Shown in pieces: positions 1 to 4,828 of a DNA stretch of 8,190 nt. The DNA comes from an uncultured Eubacteriaceae bacterium. Its GTDB lineage: Bacteria; Bacillota; Clostridia; Eubacteriales; UBA1433. Numbering within the stretch: position 1 is the first letter of the stretch; each line of letters begins with the position of its first letter. Where the stretch lies: positions 1 through 8,190 of the forward strand of contig CALFLU010000002.1 of NCBI GenBank assembly GCA_937880125.1. The letters are read 5' to 3'. The notes below the pieces were generated by a model. That model searched no databases and was not told the DNA's origin. It worked only from the letters and a program-made list of their open reading frames with translations. Made by a program: the position numbers and the translations under genes.

Positions 1-40
1 TGTTCTGTTTAGATGCGATTTTGCCGCTGCCTGTTCTCTT

Positions 41-215
41 CACCAATAACCAATGGGACTTGCCCATATTCTCTCTGTACCCATGTGACTTCCCCCAATC
101 CGTCCCTCTCGCGTTGCGCTTCGTTTAAACCCTCTTGTCTCATATTTTCTCTATACCAATTCAACTTCCCCCACCCGCAAGACATTCACTTTATACAGAT
201 TCAACTTCCCCGCTC
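41..215 (-). repeat. Degenerate dispersed repeat, patch 1
   Basis: The first 334 bases contain no convincing gene. They hold imperfect copies of a C/T-rich unit whose core on the + strand resembles CAATTTGACTTCCCCGCAA. The clearest copies begin near 51, 81, 157 and 196. Read on the - strand they give GGGGAAGTTGAATTGGTATA-like units, the same orientation as the patches at 2885-3240 and 7964-8135. Spacing here is irregular (30, 76 and 39 bp), so this is the most decayed of the three patches. Strand is given for the orientation that matches the peptide-like reading. Function unknown. Confidence 0.55.
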
Positions 216-334
216 CCTACACCACCTAAACCCGTGCGAGATATTTTTAGTCAGCATATCTCCCCATTTCCATGTCATGTTTCAATGCCCGCAATGTCAA
301 ACAAACACAAACACCTGCCCCCGCACCCTCCGCA

Positions 335-916
335 TCACAAATTGCCGTATTCTTTGTAAAACGCCGCCCATTCCTTGCCGTAATTGCGATAGGCAAAGGG
401 CACATACCACACAATAATAATCAAAGCGGGAAGCACAAAGGCGCCGATGATTCCGCCAAAAACCTCAATATCGCGAATGTCCAACCCTTTTTTCACGGCC
501 TCTGCTTTGATCACCTCTTGCTCCTCGTTGACATAAACCTTCACCCGATCCATAAATTCATAGTCCGCCGCATTCAGTCCGTATTCTTCCAAAGAATGCT
601 CATAAACCTTGGAGTCGTGGGTCCAAAAAAAGTTGCCGTCATAGTCTGCCTTGGCAATCACATAGCTTGTTGCACCCGCAGGCATCGCCTTTGCCTCGGC
701 AATCTTCGAAAAAGGCGCCAAAAATATCAGCGACAAAAACAACAGCATAATCGGCATACAACACCCGACGATAAACTGAAACGTGCGCTTTAACAGCATC
801 CTGTAAGATGCATAAATCTTCTCATATTCGTTTCTGTCCAAATATTGCTCTGCCCAAGTGAGCGCCCTTTTTTGATCCGCAAAACGCATCAGCGTCACCG
901 TTGCCAATACCTTCAT
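335..916 (-). CDS. Uncharacterised protein with two membrane spans
   Basis: A 193-residue protein that I do not recognise as a named family. The ATG at 916 is chosen over an upstream in-frame ATG at 961 because GAGGAG lies about 6 bases before it; the upstream start has no such site. A charged, aromatic N-terminal part (residues 1-45, including W21, Y25, Y31 and Y35) is followed by a hydrophobic span at about 46-69 with two adjacent cysteines (C52, C53). A polar loop at about 70-150, rich in acidic and aromatic residues, comes next, then a second span at about 152-174 and a short Tyr/Lys-rich tail. The N-terminal part reads like a soluble helical region and both spans look like true membrane anchors. 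No signal-peptidase site is evident. It is probably a plasma membrane protein with the central loop on one face. It is transcribed away from the SseB-like gene; function is unknown. Confidence 0.75.
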   Translation of the reverse strand: MKVLATVTLMRFADQKRALTWAEQYLDRNEYEKIYASYRMLLKRTFQFIVGCCMPIMLLFLSLIFLAPFSKIAEAKAMPAGATSYVIAKADYDGNFFWTHDSKVYEHSLEEYGLNAADYEFMDRVKVYVNEEQEVIKAEAVKKGLDIRDIEVFGGIIGAFVLPALIIIVWYVPFAYRNYGKEWAAFYKEYGNL

Positions 917-1029
917 TTTACAACTCCTCTTCTGCCGTTGATGTGCGCCCATGCCGCGCACAAACTGTCGTTATTGATCCCTCGCCCTTTTGTCATTTAA
1001 AAAAATAACTTCCCGATCAAACCCCATCT

Positions 1030-1038
1030 ATCATACCA
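1030..1038 (-). promoter_or_regulatory. Candidate extended -10 promoter for the two-span protein gene
   Basis: On the - strand this reads TGGTATGAT, an extended -10 element (TGn followed by TATGAT). A good -35 box is not visible 17-18 bases upstream. It would give a leader of roughly 105 nt before the ATG at 916. The same TGG plus -10 arrangement occurs at the SseB-like gene promoter. Weak prediction. Confidence 0.3.
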
Positions 1039-1185
1039 TCTTATGCCCGCAACGAAAACAGTTTTTCTTTTTTATCGACAGAAAAATTCACCCCCGCAGG
1101 CGCCCTTTTTCGCATAACGCATCGTGTGCACCCCTGCTTTACCCATGCCCCTGCCTCTGCCCGCTTGTTTGCACTCCGCATACAG

Positions 1186-1422
1186 TTACTTTTTCTTTGC
1201 AAAAACAATGCCCATCATCACGCCAACCGCCATGCCCAGTCCAACCCCCAGTGCCAAATTGTCAAACAACACGCCAAAAGCCGCCCCCAACGCCAGGCCG
1301 ATGGCAATGCCCTCGCCGCTGTATCCACCTTCCGATTCCTTCTTTTCCTTTTCTTCCGCCGCCGCTTGCTTCTTTTCTTCTTTTGCCTCTTCGTCCAAAA
1401 AACGCTCATCGTCTTTTTTCAT
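1186..1422 (-). CDS. Small double glycine-zipper membrane protein
   Basis: A 78-residue protein. The start at 1422 is preferred to the ATG codons at 1443 and 1440 because GGGAGGTG lies just upstream of it; the longer reading would translate through this ribosome binding site. Residues 1-33 are highly charged (Lys/Glu/Asp with an Ala stretch), probably a helical or coiled-coil cytoplasmic segment. Residues 38-74 are hydrophobic and carry two perfect glycine zippers: G38, G42, G46, G50 and then G59, G63, G67, G71, separated by a short turn containing D54 and N55. The protein ends AKKK, a positive C-terminus. This suggests a two-helix hairpin that packs tightly or oligomerises in the membrane, as in glycine-zipper families. 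Role unknown; a structural membrane peptide, small channel or toxin-like protein are all possible. Confidence 0.72.
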   Translation of the reverse strand: MKKDDERFLDEEAKEEKKQAAAEEKEKKESEGGYSGEGIAIGLALGAAFGVLFDNLALGVGLGMAVGVMMGIVFAKKK

Positions 1423-1452
1423 GTTGCCACCTCCCGCCATCATTTGTATCTC

Positions 1453-1461
1453 ATTCTAACA
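1453..1461 (-). promoter_or_regulatory. Candidate extended -10 promoter for the glycine-zipper gene
   Basis: The - strand reads TGTTAGAAT, that is TGn followed by TAGAAT, about 30 bases upstream of the chosen ATG at 1422. No recognisable -35 box is present at 17 bases, so this rests on the extended -10 alone. Confidence 0.3.
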
Positions 1462-1570
1462 CAGCCCCGACGCCCTTTTTTTCACCCCGCCGTTTTTTTA
1501 CATGCTTTTTACCCGCCCTTTTCCCTCACCGCCCTTTTGCGCTCTTTTGCCCGCCGATTTGCAATATCCG

Positions 1571-1600
1571 TTGCCCGCCCTCCGCATTACATGGTATAAT
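1571..1600 (+). promoter_or_regulatory. Promoter of the EF-Tu-domain/SseB-like gene
   Basis: TTGCCC at 1571-1576 and a consensus TATAAT at 1595-1600 are separated by 18 bases. TGG directly before the -10 makes it an extended -10. The expected start point near 1607 leaves a leader of about 45 nt that includes the AAGGAG ribosome binding site at 1641-1646. Confidence 0.6.
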
Positions 1601-1653
1601 CTTAAGCAAATCAGCCAAGCCCATCGGGCAAAACACACCCAAGGAGAATTGCC

Positions 1654-2538
1654 ATGACCACACCCAATCCCACACTGCCAAACCCCGAGCTCTACATTGA
1701 CCACGAAGCCAAAAATCAACCCTATACACCGCCCAAGGCGCGCTTTTCGCTGCTGGTGCAGTCTGCCCATACCCTCAGCGACGCACGCGGCATTGCCGTC
1801 TATGGCTTTGTCCACGGCAAAATCAACCGTGGCGAAAAAGTCTACATCATCGACCCCCAAGGCAACGTCTACACCGCAGCCGTCAGCGCCATCAAAGTCG
1901 AAGAAACCAAAACCGTCTCCTCGGCAAAAAACCAACAGGTGCAGCTGCACATCGACCACCTCAACGACAATCCCGCACCGGGCAAGCTGGCCGTGCTCAG
2001 CAGCCATGCACCTCTCAGCGAACTTAGCGCCACGACAATTCCCGCAAACTACTACCTCAAAGGGCTGCTCAACGACTACACACTGCTCCACCAAGACCCC
2101 TACTATGTGGGCATTCTCATCTATGCGCTGTGCCACGCCCACTACCTCGTGCCCGTGGAAGTGGCAAATGCACCGCTCAACGTGCAAAACGTCCCCGAAA
2201 ACGTCGCCAAAAGCGTCAATATCACGTTCCTGTCCTTAAAAAACCAAGAAGGCACCCGCAGCGACTTTCCGCTCTTTACCGATATGGACGCCTTTAGCCA
2301 ATGGAAAAAAGTCCTTGGCGTCAAAACCCTGCCCAAAACCATGACCGTAAAATTTTCGCATATCGCCTCCTTCACCGCACAAAACAAAGACGGGCTCTTA
2401 ATCGACCCCTTTGGCCCCATGTCCTTTCCCATGCCCTATGACTTTGTGCAAAAGATAACCGACCTGCCCGAATACAAACAAGAATTCGCCCCCGGCGACG
2501 AAGCCGAACCCCCCACAGAAGACCAATCCGCGAAATAA
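1654..2538 (+). CDS. EF-Tu domain 2-like plus SseB-like two-domain protein
   Basis: A 294-residue soluble protein with AAGGAG 7 bases before the ATG. Residues about 29-118 look like the beta-barrel of elongation factor Tu domain 2: a strand with GxVxxGxInrGekVyIIDPqG (key residues G51, G55, G60, V63, D67), then alternating strands ending in GKLAVLSS. Residues about 132-270 resemble the SseB N-terminal domain (named for enhanced serine sensitivity in E. coli): an opening helix, a YLVPVEV strand near 164-170, a FPLFTDMDAFSQWKK segment at 205-219, and LLIDPFGPMSFPMP at 248-261. The FPLFTD and LLIDPFGP motifs are the most family-like. The tail from about 278 is acidic and Pro-rich, probably disordered. 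No GTPase domain is present, so this is not a translation factor. The pairing suggests a regulatory or binding module whose ligand is unknown. The two domain assignments are from pattern recognition. Confidence 0.8.
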   Translation: MTTPNPTLPNPELYIDHEAKNQPYTPPKARFSLLVQSAHTLSDARGIAVYGFVHGKINRGEKVYIIDPQGNVYTAAVSAIKVEETKTVSSAKNQQVQLHIDHLNDNPAPGKLAVLSSHAPLSELSATTIPANYYLKGLLNDYTLLHQDPYYVGILIYALCHAHYLVPVEVANAPLNVQNVPENVAKSVNITFLSLKNQEGTRSDFPLFTDMDAFSQWKKVLGVKTLPKTMTVKFSHIASFTAQNKDGLLIDPFGPMSFPMPYDFVQKITDLPEYKQEFAPGDEAEPPTEDQSAK

Positions 2539-2600
2539 AATACAAAAATCATTTCGCGATATCCACTGCAAAATATCACCCGCGAAATAAAACACAAAAG
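2528..2600 (+). repeat. Direct and inverted repeats at the 3' end of the SseB-like gene
   Basis: CCGCGAAATAAAA occurs at 2528-2540, spanning the TAA stop codon (2536-2538), and again at 2580-2592, 52 bases later. An inverted copy, ATTTCGCG, lies between them at 2551-2558. The inverted copy can pair either with CGCGAAAT at 2529-2536 (14-nt loop) or with CGCGAAAT at 2581-2588; the second pairing is extended by ATAT/ATAT. The two hairpins exclude each other. Neither is followed by a T-run, so neither is a standard terminator. An mRNA-stabilising or regulatory 3' structure is possible. Confidence 0.6.
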
Positions 2601-2814
2601 ACCCACACGAAAACGAAGCACGCACCATCAAACCCTAACCGAAAACCGAAGAACGCCACAGCCTATCCGCAACCCAAAAATAACCCCGATGTGCCACACA
2701 TCACCTTCTGACACCTATGGATACCGACCAAATTGTACGTATAATGAATTCAACATCAACTGCCCCAAAACCACCAAACAAACCGCCACACCCGATAAAC
2801 CAACCAACCCCATC
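2601..2814 (+). other. A/C-rich, G-poor gene-free stretch
   Basis: No gene is supported here. Between 2761 and 2820 the + strand has 3 G and 26 C in 60 bases, with many CCAAACC-type runs. A -10-like TATAAT sits at 2740-2745 without a convincing -35 box. The stretch is probably the long, unstructured 3' part of the SseB-like transcript before the terminator at 2817; a short RNA starting near 2752 cannot be excluded. Confidence 0.4.
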
Positions 2815-2816
2815 AA

Positions 2817-2845
2817 AAAAAGACGGCAAATCCCCGTCTTTTTGT
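2817..2845 (+). terminator. Intrinsic terminator downstream of the SseB-like gene
   Basis: A 10-bp perfect stem, AAAAAGACGG (2817-2826) with CCGTCTTTTT (2834-2843), has a 7-nt loop and is followed by T-rich sequence. A-tract and T-tract flank the GC core, so it could work in both directions. The core is shared with the terminator at 7882-7916. It lies about 280 bases beyond the stop codon at 2538, implying a long 3' untranslated region unless something else ends here. Confidence 0.8.
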
Positions 2846-2884
2846 TATTTTTTCTTTTTTCTCACTTGCCGATATATCTGCCCC

Positions 2885-3240
2885 CAATTCAATTTGACCC
2901 CACGCAACCCCTGCCCTCTTTTGCCCTTTTGATTCCTCGCAGTACAATTTGACCTCCCGCAATCTCTTTTCACTTTGAACCAAATTAACTTCCCACAGTT
3001 CCTTTTCTCCTTAATCCAATCTAACTGACCTCAACCCCCATTCTCCGCAAGCATTTCCTTCTTGCTTCATGCCATTTGACTGCCCGCACACAGACTTGAT
3101 TTCTCGCAACCCAATCTGACCTCCTGCAACCTCTTTTCCCTTCTAACCAATTTTACTCCACGCAACTTCTTCATTCTCCTCAAACCTTTCCCCCATTCCC
3201 CCATATCCGTTTTGATTTCTCGTAATTCAATTGAACACTC
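2885..3240 (-). repeat. Degenerate dispersed repeat, patch 2 (main array)
   Basis: This is the best preserved array of the unit, core on the + strand close to CAATTTGACCTCCCGCAA. Cores begin at about 2890, 2945, 2981, 3017, 3072, 3112, 3148 and (weak) 3228. Spacing is exactly 36 between 2945, 2981 and 3017 and between 3112 and 3148; the other gaps are 55, 55, 40 and 80. Spacers are C/T-rich, often CTCTTTTCCCTTCTAAC. There are no dyads or conserved spacers of CRISPR type. On the - strand the 36-bp unit reads as a 12-codon period (L-R-x-V-x-L-V-x-R-E-K-R). A 79-codon open frame at 3067-3306 covers part of it but begins with GTG inside the operator and has no ribosome binding site, so I do not call it a gene. 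Confidence 0.65.
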
Positions 3241-3292
3241 TTCCAATCCTACCCCTTTATGCAATTCGTCGCAAATTTTTATAAAATAATTA

Positions 3293-3306
3293 TTGACATA
3301 TGTCAC
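3293..3306. promoter_or_regulatory. Operator 1, palindrome over the -35 box
   Basis: TGACATATGTCA (3294-3305) is a perfect 12-base palindrome and includes most of the -35 box. With the outer bases it matches 13 of 14 positions of TTGACATATGTCAA. A dimeric repressor bound here would block RNA polymerase. The regulator is not known from the sequence. Confidence 0.7.
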
Positions 3307-3320
3307 AATAGCAGTATAAT
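3293..3320 (+). promoter_or_regulatory. Main promoter of the metal-cluster operon
   Basis: A perfect TTGACA -35 box (3293-3298) and perfect TATAAT -10 box (3315-3320) are separated by 16 bases in locally A/T-rich DNA, so this should be a strong housekeeping-sigma promoter. The expected start point is near 3327. The -35 box is part of a palindrome, which argues that the promoter is repressed under some condition. Confidence 0.85.
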
Positions 3321-3330
3321 AAAATTAAAT

Positions 3331-3344
3331 ACGACATATGTCAA
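3331..3344. promoter_or_regulatory. Operator 2, second copy in the leader
   Basis: GACATATGTC (3333-3342) is a perfect 10-base palindrome with the same core as operator 1. The 14-base site matches TTGACATATGTCAA at 12 positions. Its centre is 38 bp from that of operator 1, so it lies just after the expected transcription start and before the AAGGAGGT ribosome binding site (3352-3359). Two sites flanking the start point suggest cooperative repression. Confidence 0.68.
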
Positions 3345-3366
3345 TAATAAAAAGGAGGTATTAACT

Positions 3367-3639
3367 ATGCCGAGAAGAGATAACACCGGACCGATGGGTG
3401 CCGGCGCAATGACCGGACGAGCTTTGGGCGTTTGCGCAAACAATGCTGCACCCACGTGCGGATCGGGTATTGCAACGCGACCGGCTCTCGCGCGCCGATG
3501 CGGCTTTGGCCGCGGGGTTGGCAGAGGATTCATGATAAATGAAACAACCCTAAAAACACAAAAAGAATTGCTGCAAGAGCAAAAAGAATTGTTGCAAAAT
3601 CGCCTCAATGCACTGGACAAGCAATTAGAGAACCTGTAA
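3367..3639 (+). CDS. DUF5320-type small Gly/Arg-rich protein
   Basis: A 90-residue protein. The ATG at 3367 follows AAGGAGGT by 7 bases; an in-frame ATG at 3259 lies upstream of the promoter and is discarded. Residues 1-23 (MPRRDNTGPMGAGAMTGRAL then G-V-C) match the opening typical of DUF5320 proteins, which often sit beside NifX/NifB-like and MinD-like genes in anaerobes. The middle part is rich in Gly, Arg and Ala with C23, C31 and C45, and is probably flexible. Residues about 60-90 form a short Leu-rich coiled coil containing a duplicated heptad (QKELLQE then QKELLQN). The three cysteines could help bind metal, but no classical motif is present. The first gene of the operon, it is separated from the next by 61 bases containing a hairpin. 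Biochemical role unknown. Confidence 0.85.
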   Translation: MPRRDNTGPMGAGAMTGRALGVCANNAAPTCGSGIATRPALARRCGFGRGVGRGFMINETTLKTQKELLQEQKELLQNRLNALDKQLENL

Positions 3640-3652
3640 CAAAGCACCAAAC

Positions 3653-3674
3653 TAATCGGAGGACGCTCCGATTA
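3653..3674 (+). other. Intercistronic 9-bp hairpin
   Basis: TAATCGGAG (3653-3661) pairs perfectly with CTCCGATTA (3666-3674) around a 4-base GACG loop, in the 61-base gap between the first and second genes. Only a short TTTT follows after five bases (3680-3683), so it is a poor terminator. A processing or 3'-end protecting element, letting the first gene be expressed more than the rest, is more likely. Confidence 0.65.
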
Positions 3675-3700
3675 CTACTTTTAAATGGAGGTGAACACCT

Positions 3701-4078
3701 ATGGCCAGACCTATGAAATGGAGAAAAGTCTGCTGTCTGCCCGACAGCAGCAAATTTGGCCCGCTGGATTTAAAGGCGGATGAAAATCAGCGTGTCCATA
3801 TGACCATCGACGAATACGAAACCATCCGCCTCATTGATTTGGAAGATTTTACGCAGGAAGAGTGCGCCGCCAAAATGAACGTGGCGCGCACCACCGTACA
3901 AGGCATTTATATCTCCGCGAGAAAAAAATTGGCACAGTCTTTGGTAGACGGCAAAGTGTTGTTTATCGAAGGCGGCAATTATCGTCTGTGCGACGAGCCG
4001 CCCAACCAATGCGGTCACGGCTGCCGTAGAAACGGCCGCGGCAGAAATTTTGCCGATAACAGCAAGGCAGGCAAATAA
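3701..4078 (+). CDS. DUF134 (UPF0251) helix-turn-helix protein
   Basis: A 125-residue protein; GGAGGTG (3687-3693) precedes the ATG. It has the full family layout: an opening MARPMKWRKVCCLP, then FGPL (residues 19-22), VHMTIDEYETIRLIDLE (32-48), and a sigma-region-4-like helix-turn-helix at about 50-83 including FTQEECAAKMNVARTTVQ, closing with FIEGGNYRLC (88-97). The C-terminal tail carries C97, C104 and C108 plus H106 (C-G-H-G-C) in an Arg/Gly-rich context, and C11-C12 are near the N-terminus, so a metal- or cluster-sensing role is plausible. It is the only DNA-binding candidate in the operon and thus the first suspect for the twin operators upstream; that link is inference. The stop codon is 1 base before the next gene. 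Confidence 0.9.
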   Translation: MARPMKWRKVCCLPDSSKFGPLDLKADENQRVHMTIDEYETIRLIDLEDFTQEECAAKMNVARTTVQGIYISARKKLAQSLVDGKVLFIEGGNYRLCDEPPNQCGHGCRRNGRGRNFADNSKAGK

Positions 4079-4079
4079 C

Positions 4080-4484
4080 ATGTATTCTGACAAAGTCATT
4101 GAGCATTTTATGTCTCCCCACAACGCATACAGCATGCCCGATGCCCACGCCGAGGGCAGTGCGGGCGACATTTCCTGCGGCGATTATGTCACTTTTTATA
4201 TCAAAGTAGATGACAACCGCCTCCAACAAATCAGCTACCTCGTCTTCGGCTGCTGTGCGTCGGTTGCCACTTCCAGCATCACTTCTGTGTTGGCAAAAGG
4301 CAAAACGCTTCAAGAAGCATTGGCGATGAAAGAAAGCGAGATCGTTGAAGCGCTGGACGGATTGCCCGAACACAAAGTACATTGTTCCAATTTAGGGCTC
4401 AGCGCCCTGCGCGATGCCATTAACAATTATATTATCCAACAAAAGACGGAGGTTTCCAATGAAAATAGCTGTTCCGGTCGATGA
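4080..4484 (+). CDS. NifU/IscU-type Fe-S cluster scaffold
   Basis: A 134-residue protein. I place the start at ATG 4080, which opens MYSDKVIEHFMSP as usual for the family; an in-frame ATG at 4050 would overlap the DUF134 gene and add an atypical extension. Its ribosome binding site is weak (AAGGCAGG), fitting translational coupling across the 1-base gap. The three cluster-ligand cysteines of the NifU N-terminal/IscU fold are all present: C33 in SCGD with the accessory D35, C58 in FGCCASVATSS, and C102 in KVHCSNLGLSAL, with H101 before it. C59 is an extra cysteine beside the second ligand. The protein would assemble [2Fe-2S]/[4Fe-4S] clusters in the cytoplasm. No cysteine desulfurase gene is in the window, so sulfur must come from elsewhere. 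It has only the scaffold domain, no C-terminal Nfu domain. Confidence 0.9.
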   Translation: MYSDKVIEHFMSPHNAYSMPDAHAEGSAGDISCGDYVTFYIKVDDNRLQQISYLVFGCCASVATSSITSVLAKGKTLQEALAMKESEIVEALDGLPEHKVHCSNLGLSALRDAINNYIIQQKTEVSNENSCSGR

Positions 4485-4827
4485 AAATACCCAAAACACC
4501 AACGTATGCGTATCCTTTGGACGCGCGCCGTATTTTCTTTTTTTTGATACCAAAACCAAGCAAACCTATTTTGTCCATAACAGCGCCGCTTCAAGCACGG
4601 GAGGCGCAGGAATCCAAGCAGCGCAAATCATCGTCGACAACGGCGTCGATGTCTTGCTGACTCCGCGTTGCGGCGAGCAGGCCGCAGACGTGCTCATTGC
4701 CGCCGATATCGCATTATACAAAACATTTTCCGGCTCTGCCCAGGATAACCTTGACGCTTTTGCGGCAGATAAATTTTCGGAATTGGATGATATCCATGCA
4801 GGATTTCATGGCCACGGAGGAAAATAG
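4459..4827 (+). CDS. NifX/NifB-family metal-cluster binding protein, copy 1
   Basis: A 122-residue protein of the dinitrogenase iron-molybdenum cofactor biosynthesis (NifB C-terminal/NifX, MTH1175-like) family. The start at 4459 has GGAGG 6 bases upstream and gives the canonical opening MKIAVPVDEN; it overlaps the scaffold gene by 26 bases in another frame. Family signs are the VCVSFGRAPYFLFFD segment (residues 16-30), GGAGIQAAQIIVDNGVDVLLT (48-68) and the following PRCGEQAADVL with C71. The C-terminus is His/Gly-rich (H113, H117, H119). The fold is a small RNase H-like domain that binds FeMo-co precursors in nitrogen fixers or a Mo-Cu sulfide cluster in the orange protein. Without nif structural genes, a non-nitrogenase cluster is more likely. 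The exact metal cannot be told from the sequence. Confidence 0.88.
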   Translation: MKIAVPVDENTQNTNVCVSFGRAPYFLFFDTKTKQTYFVHNSAASSTGGAGIQAAQIIVDNGVDVLLTPRCGEQAADVLIAADIALYKTFSGSAQDNLDAFAADKFSELDDIHAGFHGHGGK

Positions 4828-4828
4828 C

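Noticed and set aside
13..417. Protein-coding gene on the + strand (134 codons)
   Set aside because: Composition is a Pro/Ser/Cys/His-rich translation of C/T-rich repeat DNA, it has no ribosome binding site and it overlaps the 3' end of a better - strand gene.
990..1700. Long + strand reading frame (236 codons)
   Set aside because: It is the antisense of the glycine-zipper gene and intergenic DNA, has low-complexity Pro/Ser/Phe content, and runs across the SseB-like promoter and start.
1498..2187. Long - strand reading frame (229 codons)
   Set aside because: It is the antisense shadow of the SseB-like gene, which has a promoter, a ribosome binding site and recognisable domains.
2689..2952. 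Small + strand gene
   Set aside because: No ribosome binding site, and it reads straight through the intrinsic terminator at 2817-2845.
2885..3240. CRISPR array
   Set aside because: Units are degenerate, spacers are similar to one another rather than unique, spacing is irregular and no cas gene is present.
3067..3306. Protein-coding gene on the - strand (79 codons)
   Set aside because: The frame starts with GTG inside the operator palindrome, has no ribosome binding site and covers the degenerate repeat; recorded as repeat instead.
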